Positions 10,501-22,500 of a DNA stretch of 64,000 nucleotides are shown one piece after another; position 1 is the stretch's first letter; each line of letters starts with the position of its first letter. The notes under the pieces were generated by a model. It made no database searches and was not told the origin of the DNA. It saw nothing but the letters and a program-made list of their open reading frames with translations. The stretch lies in contig OZ005691.1 of the NCBI GenBank assembly GCA_963930775.1, positions 7,499,000-7,562,999 on the forward strand, written 5' to 3'. Source of the DNA: Cliona cf. orientalis. Lineage: Eukaryota; Porifera; Demospongiae; Clionaida; Clionaidae. Position numbers and translations under genes: made by a program.

Positions 10501-13500
10501 CCAGCTATTATAAAGAACGCGATAAAGATAGACTAGACGTGCTGCTCACTGATGACTCTGAAAACAGAGGCAATTAAATTTTTTAATTGACTGCCAGTCG
10601 GCACTGTAGGATGGAGGGGAATAATCTATCGTACAGCTGTAGACCTACAGGCCTACACGGCACTATGAGACTGTCTGTCATTGTTTGCTTGAATCTGTAT
10701 CAGTGGTCTTCAAGATCTATCGTGCTATGGCTTTATTAAAATTTTCTAGTCGCAGCTCAGCTAGACATTCAGAGGCTCAGCTCAGGCTCGCCCCAAACAG
10801 GCCCTGCATGACACTAGTAATGTACATGTAGAATAGTACATTAGGGGGGTCTGGGGGTATGCTCCCCCAGGAAATTTTTAACTCTACAACCTCTGAGACT
10901 GTTTCTGTTGGCTTCTGAGCACTTGGATGGAGAAGCATGTCAGTGATATCCCTCCTTTTTAATAGTCAAATGTTGGATGGGGAATGTGTTTCCTAACATG
11001 CGTAGCGCGAAGCTTCAGATAGTTTGTAGGTTCAATATGAGCAAAACTGCTGTGTTGCACACTTTCACCATTTAAGCTTTTTACATGTACATGTATTGTA
11101 CGTGTATGGTTGGTTCGGGTTCGGTTTGGGATGAGTAGGCTTAAATTGCCACTACAGCTCTGTTTAGTGGGTATATTATTTTGTTGAAAAGATCAGACAT
11201 CACTCTGCAGGCTTCATGAAGTCTGAACAATTTTTTAATGTCTAAACACACTGTGCATGTATGGGCAAGAGTTGTTATGAGCACTGCCATTAATTTTTAG
11301 TGTTGCCTTGATTGCCTTATATACTATAGCAAATAATAAGGCAATTGAAGCAATAGGTTTTTTTGTGAGATCAGTTCACTTTTTTGGTGCATCAAAGTAT
11401 TATTATTATTAATATCTCAATTTACAGTTAATAGTTTATTACCATACTGTCCTGGGCAAGTGCCCATATGATAATATTATAACCCATTCCAAGGGGTCAC
11501 TATAGCGTACAAATGTATGGACTTTTAATTCCGGGTAAGTGCCCACGTGGGCCAAAATCACGAGTTATGTACTGTATAAGCGTCCATGAGCGTTTACCAT
11601 ATACTGACTCTCTATGATGATAATTCTCTCTAGATTGCTTCAAAGGGATCAAAAAGCCAATCATCGTTTTCAGAAGGCTTTGAGTTTTCTGCCAGTAGTG
11701 GTGTTGGGGATGGTGGTGCTTGGAGCAGCTGGGACCTGGACGAGGAGGTAGTCCAGATGGCTGGGAGGAGACAGGTATGTACTCCACACATGCACAACAC
11801 TACTGTGTTCTCTTTAAGCTAAATTCAAGGAATGACAGGTTGGGTAGAGCCTGTGTCCACAACAAAGCTCATCGATTATCCCTATTCCCACATTAAAGGA
11901 AACGGTTTGTTGGTGCGACATGTGCTAGGGAGAACACTGTACTAGTGTTCTAGTGTGTATTGAACATTCTACAACTAATGGGTATTTCATACTGATACCT
12001 AATACTGGTCCTGTAACTTACCTTCGGGTGACAATTATTTGCTGGTACAGTAGGAGTCAAAAAAACGGTGACGCTTCCGTTCCTTCCCGTTCAGATGGAA
12101 GCGAAACGGCCGTTCCCCATGCCCAAGAATGGAAACGGGACGGACGGAGGCCGACGCGACGGAAAATGCAGTCGACTATTCCAATCGTAGCTAGCACGAA
12201 AATGACGCCTCAAAGCCTAAGAAAGCCAAAAGAAGCATCGCTCTATCCAAGCGATTGCATTTGGAAGCAATTAGAGTTGATTGGCAACGCGAGATCGATC
12301 GATCATCGATAGCAGACTTCGAACCCAGTCGAGCCTCGATCACAGAGCTCGCTCAAAATCGAAGAGCGGCAGTAGTAAACTGCCCCAGAACAGTTTAGAA
12401 GACCATAGCAATATAAAACTATCGATTCTAGTCAGCGAGTCAATGAGCTAGCCTTTCTTTTTTTGCACGTCGAAAGACCACGCCCAATTACTAATTATGC
12501 ACACGTGCATACGGAATGGAAACGGAACGGCTGGCATGAGCGGTGAAATGGCGTCTGAATGCGACGGAACGGAACAGAAGCGTCACTGTTTTTTTACTCC
12601 TACTGTACATTTTTCTGCGATTTTGGCTTAAAACACAGTTTGCAAGTACTAAATTTTGCGATTTGTATGGTATAGGGTTGACATATTCTAATGCTCTATA
12701 GTGCATATAGCTAATGATAGTGGATACAAAAATGTTGCATTTTTAGACCATTCTGCAGAAATAATAGCAAAAAATAGTCACCCTAATGCATTCATAATTT
12801 AACGCTTATAAATGTACCCCCATTGGTTTTTTTACCCTGCATGTATGAGCGAGCGGTGATTTGTCAGTCTTTTTTTGTCTGCTGTGACCACCAGGTTATC
12901 CGAGATCTAGATTTAGGCATATGTAGAATGAGTTGAAATGTATTTGTGTTGATACATTATAGAGACCACTGATGACATCTGTTGATGTGAAGATAGCACG
13001 AGCACGAGAAATGAGAAGACTGAAGGTATAGCAAATAGAATTCCAGGAGCATAGTAATTACCTTATATCTGGAAATTTTCATTGTAATAATATTTTCGTA
13101 GTCAATGACAGCTACGAAAATTAATCTTAGCATGCATTATTAACACTAATGTGGTAAGAGGTCGTTCCTACGAAAATTTTTTTACACGAAAATTTATCAT
13201 ACAAAAGTTTCTGCACACGAAAATTTCCAGATCTACGGTGTTGTTCCTCGTTGCAATGTTGGTACCCGTATTTTTTATGAAATAATAAGTTGCGTACGTT
13301 GCGGAATGGTGAGCATGATGTTGTAAATGGAGAGGAAGTATATGTGTGAATTTAAAATTGCAATAAGATTATAATACTTGTGCCTAATGCTTGTCGGAGT
13401 GGCGAGTCAGTTGTAACAGTTGTTTTTGATGATAAATAGTATTGTATGTACATGTGTGTACGGTATATCTGATGTATTGGTCCAGCAAAGAATTTTATGT

Positions 13501-16500
13501 ATTCAGTATTAAATTTTGTTACATAATAATTATATAACAAGCAGTGCATGGTAATAGTTATCCAAGTAGGAGTGGTAGTTTGCCCGTGAAGGCCTCGTAC
13601 ATATCCCTTCTTTCAAGTGGTACAAAGCAGCAGCAATAATTTGGGCCACAGCCACCAGAATTGTGGTAGCCACGGTTCCACTGTATTTTGAACCCCATTG
13701 AAGGATGAGTGACTGTGCTCTCAAAACTTTCTGGGCGGTGCTTGTACACGTGGACTGCCCCTATAACTTTCCATGTGCGTGTCCTGGATCCATATATAAA
13801 TATTACACTAGTATAATAATATTATTATTGATTCTCACGCTCATACAAAAATAGGTATGATTTAGTGGGTGGGGGGATTTAGAGTGCATACATTGTATAC
13901 TGCGTTAAATCCCGTCTATATAGACGACTTAAGGCGTGAACGTTTAGCCGATTAGATGACCACCAGGAGGTGTGACCAGGCGCTACTCGCACCTTTGCTG
14001 CTGCCTCAAATGTATTAGTCGTATATGGGAATAGAAATACTCTCAGTTGCTACGACACGATAAAAATTGAGCAGCACCCTAGAGCCTGAGTGCAGTAAGA
14101 TCGGCCACTAAGTATCCATAATTGTGGCGATAGATGAATGGCAAGAGTCCTTGCTGTTTTGTAAGTGTTTCAGAGCATTTCTTCCCATACCCATAGTGTA
14201 TTTTTGACCACCAGTGGGCGTATGCATACGTGTGATATAGTGCGATTCACACCTTTTAATGAGATAAACGTTCACGCCTTAAGTCGTCTATACATTGGTG
14301 GGGCAGTGTATCCATAAACTTTTGTACATGTATATTCCTACATGTACGTACATAAGAGGAATTAAGCATAACCTTAAACTAATTACATGCCATTGTACCT
14401 CCTACATTATTAGTATATGGCAGAAGTAGTGTAAGGGAATGCTACTGTAGGATTGGTATGTTGTGCGATATAACCGTATTTTTAGTTATGCGATTATGCG
14501 AATTTGCACGATTAAAAATCGCAAAATAAATACGCGCATTACATACATTGTGCAGTAAGGTGGCCGGCTGAGGCGTGCACCACGTACACGTGGTCTTATT
14601 GCATGTGCGATCGATCAGCTAGTAAGTGCTCAGTCTATTTGGCCGAACGGTATACTGTAGCAACAGTTTGAGCCTGGAAAGAGCCAGAGAGAAGTACGCT
14701 GCTGATATTTACGGACTACTGGTGAGTATTTTCAGCATTAATCACCTATACTAAGGGCTGATAGCTCTTTCCTCTACTAGAGCAGGTAGTCTCGTGCCCA
14801 GACCCCACCCTCGAGGGTGGAGTCCGGCTCATGCTATTATCGCATAAATAAAAATTGCATAATACTTGTAACTAGAAAATCGCATAAATTTAACCTCGCA
14901 TAACATACCAATCCTACGGTATTCTTCTATACTCAGATGGAAAATACCGTATAGTGGGAAATTTTCGAGGGAGAAAACTTTCACGAATTTCGTGATTTTT
15001 CAGCCATCCGCGAAAGTTTTCTCCACGAAATTCTAGGCATGCCACACCCATTATGCGACCAGATTTAACGTTCCGCGAAAATTTTCTCCGCGAAATGCTC
15101 CTTTCCTACCGATCCGCGAAAGTTTTCTCCCTCGAAAATTTCCTGCTATACGGTAGCCTAGGGATATGCTAAATCCCACTATATTATAAATGAAGCCATG
15201 ACTGGAAACAATGCATTCATTGTAGGTGCAGTGGAACCTTGCTTAGCGGTCACGGTCAGCTTAAGAGCAGTATGCAAGGTCCCACAAATTTCGCCAATAC
15301 ACGCAATACATGATACACTTGCTGAATGATCATTCGTTACTACGGATAGTGGCCAAACCAGTGGTCCCAATAGCTATAAACACTTCCTTAAAAGTATCGA
15401 TCAGCCTCATCAAATTTTATCTCGTCCTTACAACGCGGTGTAGTGAAAATCTTTAGTCTTGGTTTTTTATTACAAGGAAGGCCAGCTACAAAGTTTTTTT
15501 GTACCTGTGTACATGGCGATCTAAATACATGACAATAAAATTTTATTGATATGGGTGGAGCTCCAGCATGCTTGCATGCAACTCAGCCACCTCAATATAG
15601 CAGCCAGCATATTCTGGTCCCATGGTGACCGCTATAACAAGGTTTCACTATAGATGTTATTCTTTGCCAACCCAAACCCAGACGCTAAGCCCCACCTGGT
15701 GGGAGGATCAATATAATGTAATTTTATCCTAACCCGTACAACACCTGTACTGTTCATCCAGTTCTGCCAATTTTTTCTTACTGCACAGGTGAGTGCAAGT
15801 TTCACGGCTGTTTGATACACATCGTCGCTGTACGGCGAATGTGCATCCCTGTTGGCCATTCATAATCGTCATGGCCATGCACACTCCTTGTGCTATTGCC
15901 TCGTATTCATCGTGTCTAACACCATCACGTTTCTCTATGATGTGCTGCTCTAAATCAGGATCATAGTCGACTGGTCCGGAGAACTCCTGCGTAGAATGAT
16001 TTGCTTAATAAAATCAAGAGTATATTAAATCTAATCTGGGGTACTGAAATGTGGACACCTCACCAATACAATTGCTTATTTTGGGCACGGATTGTATTAC
16101 CATATGTATACTAGCTGTGTATTTTAACCCCTAATATTATTATCAAGTGCGGACACCTCACTATTTAGTAAAGCGGACATCCGGCTTAGCTGCAGTAATA
16201 CTGCCCAAGTTGGCAGATCAAGGTATGTATGTAGTCTATCAAGCTAGACCCCTTTTTCGCCCGACGACCTTTACCCACTCTATCCACACGCGAACAAGGG
16301 GTCTAGCAAAGGTCAGTTTTAATCAAATTTTGTTTGGCCAATCAGATTCAGCTTTTGAAATTCATGCAAGCAATTTATGCGTGGGTGTACAGTAGCAATT
16401 GGCAAAAACAGGCACTAGACTAGGCCTACTATGCTTTTAGAGCTTACTTTCAAAACATAGTAACATCAGACTGGGCCATCTGCTGCTGTTCTCTTGCTTT

Positions 16501-19500
16501 TGAGGCAAGCGCGCACTCGTATGGCTTCACCAAATGAATTGCATTCCAACACTGACCTTTGCTAGACCCCTTTTTCGCGTGTGGATAGAATGGGTAAAGG
16601 TCGTCGGGCAAAAAAGGTGTCTAGCTTAGGTATGTATGGTAAGTAGTAAATATGGCAATTCCTGGTTGTGAGAGGGTGCATTCTCCTTCCCCTGAAATTT
16701 TTATTTGCTACATGCATTTGACAACTAGATTAAAGCTACTAGGAAGATGATATCATCAGGCGGGGCGAGCCTTCGCTCGTGGATCAGCTGTACTCAACGG
16801 TTTTTATTTGTAGAGTGTCAATAAAATACCTTGGTTTTGAGTCACTAACTGGGCAGGCTATATATATATTTGGCACAACCAAATGATCGAATTGAAGCAG
16901 CCAGGCTCTCAGTTTGGCCATCATTCATGACATCTTTGAGTATAGTAGAGAAAGGTACAGCTCTACCTGTAAAATATAGCCACAGTACAACTGAAACTGT
17001 GCCAACCGTGAATGACTGCCACTGCCATGGCTACAACTCGAGATGAATAAGGTTAAGAGTTACCCAATAGCATGCTCCACGACGCAGATTTGTATCCGCC
17101 TAAGGCACTTGAGCTCGAGCCACCACACTGCACTGCCACGATTCCGCGGATTTTACCTTCGATCTGCATTGATGACGACCTTTACCTCTCACAATAAGGT
17201 CTACCATGTGGAGTCTGAGCATGCGCATTGAATCGTTGCCCTGCAAGATCACGCACAAATAAATAAATAAATATATATACATGTATATACACCGCTTCCG
17301 GTTTCTCGTGTATTCGGGGCTTGCTAGCGCTCAGGCTCGCCCCGAATTATCTGCATGTTGTCGACAACACTGCTTGTATCATGGAAGCCATACAGATCAA
17401 AGGCACCGCTTGTAGTTTATCTAACCCAGACCACAGGTAGTAGTAGTTAGAACATGGTACGTAGTTAGAACATGGCTGGCAGTTAGAACATGATACAAGC
17501 CACATAAAGCATAGGTACGTAAGTAGTGGCTTACCACTGAAATACACTCGACAGTTACTATGCAAACCTCGTGGTTTACTATAGTAACTCTCGTGTATTT
17601 CAGGTAAACCACTACTATCTATGCTTTAAGTATAACGTATTTGGTGTAGTTATTATTGCCACATCAGCAAACAATATCTGAGACAGGGAGCCTCTTCTGT
17701 AATATTATTGCCTATGCACTGTATTACACATAAGTGAATACTTGCCTGATTGCTTGTGTTACTCCATGGAGACGTATCTTGTGAGTGTGTAACTATCCAG
17801 AGGCTCGACAATACATATATGAGGGTTTGGATCTTCATGTCAAAGGTCTTGACACTATTCAACGTTGCAAATAGTTAGTGTGTGACTATCCTCTTTCTGT
17901 AATGACAAAAAGGAGTGAATACATGCGATATTCTACTTTGGCTATTTTGTATATTAGGCCACTCCAATATGATTCACTGTTTCCCCTTTCATCAGAAAGC
18001 CTGGGGCATGCGGGCGGGCGGTTCATTATTCATTATTCATTATCACCACACGTATTAGAGCGCCAGCAACATTGACGACCCATGCCAAAGCTACTGTTAG
18101 ACAACGAGATAAAAGCGGGTATACTAGTACACTATAATGAACAAAATTTGGAAATTGTGGAAAGGATGCGGGTGGGAAATGGGAAACAAGTAATCATATT
18201 GGAGTGGCCTTATAGTGCGTGTGGTTGCAAGCTCTGTCCAACCATTTTCCACCTATCATAGCGATAATACATGTATGGCGAAGCCCCCCTCCCTCCCAAG
18301 AGAGACAGCTGATCGGGCACATGCATATGTACATGTGCTACATGTAACATGTATATAAACTTAATGCTAAGTTTTAGGTGTCCTGTGATGTACACGGTAT
18401 GTACGTGTTAGCGCATTGTTACTACTGTAACAGTATTCGTTCTAATTAACGCGCCACTAAAAGTAATTACCGACCTTAGGTGGTGCATAATTAGAGCATG
18501 GAGATTAACATTCTGGTCCAGGTGGTGTATCTTTTAGAGAGGCAGCGAAAGTGGAGAAAAAAATGGCTTCCAGTACTCGGTATGGGATACTCGGTATTAT
18601 CGAACTACAATGCTACAGAACAAAAGAGTATAATTATAGATTATTTTCTAACTTGGCATGTACACTTATTTTCACCTACAATGAATAGAAATAGCACTTT
18701 TAGCTGCAGTACTGGTGTGCAAAGCATCAAACAAATATCGCTCCGTAACAGAAGATATGACGTTGGTCTGGTATCACGTGCGCTATAGGTAGCAATACAA
18801 ACGATAAAAAATAGCTAGATCGAAGGCTATGGACGAGTTGAAGTAAGTTTCTGAAGGTAGAGAATCGCTCTGGTATGTCTGCTGCTACACAGCAATACCG
18901 TATGTAGCTAACACGATCAACTGTCGGACCGCCTAGTGAAGCGGTAGCTGTCAACCCCACAAAAATAGTACGGAGCATTAAAAAGGCTTTGCTATCTTAC
19001 TTCCCTTCAAAATTTTTTTTCAGTGCATTATGCATGGTTTTCTCGTGGACGGTCACATATACATGTACATGCGTTGGGTACTACGTCATCAAGGCAGACT
19101 TTGATCCGTCTGGAGCAACCGGCGGAAATATTTACTTCCGGATTGGGCATTTCCTGCAAGATATTCGCAGTTCCACGTATACACTAAGATTGTTAATGCA
19201 TATGGAGCACAATATTGACACTTAACTAAAGCTTTCATGCAAGATTCTGTGCCTAACGTAAATAGACCACATTTTAGGCTATTTTGGTCAATATCTCCGT
19301 GACTCTTTGTGGTTAAGACTTCTTATTTGGCACATAGATGTATCTAGTTGGTGCCTATCTTCAATTCAAAGCATGATTCTTAACTATAATTCAATCCCGT
19401 GAAACTGTGCCTAACATAAGAATCAGTCTACACTAAGACCACCGGAAGTCCATATACGTACAATACATTTTAATGTCAACGCACGGTTTGCATGGCTCCT

Positions 19501-22500
19501 ATGGGGGTAATAATATGCATGCCATGCATGTGGGGTCAAAAATAGTGCGTGTCTATATACAACTGTATCTTCTAGTGTGAGATAGCTATCGTTATATCTC
19601 AAGTACCGTTGAAAAGAGGAAGAGCTGAGCTTCACATTGATACCAAGAACAAGATTAAGCGTGCTGAGATGACCGATGTAGAGATGACAGAGATTTCAGC
19701 TGCGTATGGCTGAGGGCATCTTCGAATTGGGGGCAAATCAGTAACTATCAAACCAGCGCTAGGGGACTTGGTCCACAAGCAGGTAAGTACCAGAGCAGTT
19801 GTTCCGCTGAATCCCGAGTCTTCCAGGACCACTCTGCCACCACGAGCGCTCTTTGAAGATCGAAAATAATTTATCACTTTAGTCCGTTCTATTTTCTTAG
19901 TAGTAGTTAACTAGACAGTCAACCAAAGAAAATACTAAGCTTTAGCTACTAAACTAGCTAGGTTATAGCTACCAATTCTTCGTCTTGAGTACTTTCTTCG
20001 TGATACTTCAATTTGCTCGTCCATTTTTCGATCTTTTCTGGCTGAATGGAACTTTGAATTTGGGGCAAATCAGTAACTCTCGTTCCAGAACCAAAAACGA
20101 GGCATCCTTGATGTCTATACCATAGTGGCAGTGTATAGCAGTAGCGTGGAACAGAACCGCTCGAGGCGCTTCGAGAAATGAGCCTTCGAAAACGAGAAAA
20201 ATTCATTCTGTCCTGGGTAGGGCGCGGTACACGGATAGATATGCGGACGTATACGAGATTATTGCGTATACCCGCGTAATACGTACGCACGCGTGCGCAA
20301 TCATACGCAGCAAAACATCATTTCCGTTTTGCCATTAAACGGGAGATCTTAGTGTAGACTGGAATTGGAAGTTTTGGCCATTCTTGTATGCTGAAGCCAT
20401 ATAAAAGGTGATATCCGCTTTCCACTACATTATGTAGATGTCCAGCCATTGACCTAACTGGGTATCAAATCAAATAAAGATACATGCAAGTTTAACCACA
20501 AAACACTACACAGTGGTAAAAATCTACTCTCTTGCTCCTAGCACTGTATTGTCAACTGTAAGTATACTGCTACCGCTCTAATTGGAACGCGCCTGGAAAA
20601 AATAATTAGCGTAGCCACATGGCGCATAGTTAGAGTGCGAAAATTCTGACTTTAGGTATAGGTACAGGTGGGACATTCATTAGAGAGGTGCCTTAATTAG
20701 AATGGGTACGATACCGTAAATCGCGAATAGTTAGTGTCTAAAATATTTCATGCGATAATTTTTCATGTTAAATAATTTTCGGACAAATGATCCTGTACCG
20801 CATTATCGTTAATATTGCGCATGCATTTTCGTGCGTTTAATTTTCGCACAAGCCAGGCTGTTTGTAAATATTTTAGCAATGAAATATTCGCGATTTATGG
20901 TATGTTCCTTTGCAACGTAATGTTTGTACATAAAATAATATTCTCGACTTATAGGCTGAACATGAGAGAGAAAGGAACAATGATGCTTACAATTCAGATA
21001 TCACCAGTTCTTCAGAGGTCAGTGATGACGATGATGAGGCTAGTGAAGCTGATGGCAGTCGTACTGAGGATGATAGTGGATCAAACTCTGCTGAGCAACC
21101 AAACAGCACAGACAAGAAGGCAATTTATACTAGCTATTACGTTATTAACTTTTTGTGTGTGCACGTGTACATACCAATGAAGCTACTATATCAATCCTAT
21201 ATTCACGTATAGCTAGGTACAGACTCTGCATACATGAGTACATACGTGTAGCTTCACTTGTTCAGCTAGCAGTCTCTGCTCTTCAGCTGTTCTTTGACAG
21301 TTGCTATGGCTACAGCTCATGTGATCTGTAGCCTTGAAGGCTGATAGTATTATATTTAACCTCTATCATGCCACACAATTAATTATCACAAATTTGTGTA
21401 TAAGCGAAGGCAGTACTTGCTGGTTTCCATGTCTGTACTTGTATCCTGCCTAAGTTTAAGGATTTTGAACTTGCTTGGACATTTTGCTTACATGCATAAA
21501 AGTTGCTATGATTTGTAGTGTACTACACATGTGTCTTTCTCTGGGAAGGGTATTCTCCATTGTATCAAGCATGCGTAAACTATCGTGGTGGCGTGAAAGC
21601 ATGCATGCACGAAATAGCTATCCATTGAAGTAATGGAACGGTGAAACTTTAGCTGCTCCCTAGCTAAAGAGTATTAGCAGTTGAGGCATTCCACCGTTTT
21701 CTTATGGTAGTGTTGCATACAAGTTGATAAGTTGATTACTAGTACTATTTTTAATTTACTTCCAGAAACGCAAGAAGACATCAAAAGGAAGACAGGTAAT
21801 TTTGAAGGGGTGTGTGTGTGTGTGTTTAATAGGCTCAGTCAGGAATTATTGTAGGTTTATTCAATATTCCCACCGTCGGGGGGGAAGGGGGATTTTGGCT
21901 ATTTTCTCACAGCTAGTGAATATGTAATTGAGCAGTACACATACACATAGTGTGCAACCTTGATTATCTGGACCCCTTTGTCTATAGGCTGATTGTTGCC
22001 ATGCCGGATAAGTGAAATGTCTGGATAACTGAGGTGCTTACATTTCTCACCTGGTTTATGATACCTAGCCTACAAATGATACCTGTAGAGTTTGGTCCAG
22101 AGCTAGAGGAGGTTGGACATGACGCATATTTACGCCATAGTCACATGACCTTGGTATGCAATTATGCTGCAACACGTTCAAAAGAATGCCATTTGCGAGT
22201 GTAGCTGGTAGCTAAAATGTTTGCGTTTGTGAACTATGGCCAGATCTGAAGCTGAAACGGAGACGAATCATGTAGATCTAATGTTATAACGGCGAAAGAA
22301 GCTGACTGGAATCGACAAATACTGTTTTTGATGTTGCCATTCTGCGGAACGAGTTTTCTCGATTTGCAAGAAGTGTGAGGGGTGGACGGGCGGGGTATGG
22401 CGCTGGATCTTCTTTTCTCATGGATTTAAACTTGCTTTCACATTTAAAACTATCGTCAAGGCTTTAGATCGTGACTTACATTTTGTACAGTGTTATATAT

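Noticed and set aside
11953..12312. 119-codon frame
   Set aside because: It falls inside a foldback element and is composed of its repeated words.
19958..20290. Minus-strand frame of 110 codons
   Set aside because: It lies in a probable inverted-repeat element, has biased composition and no recognisable domain.
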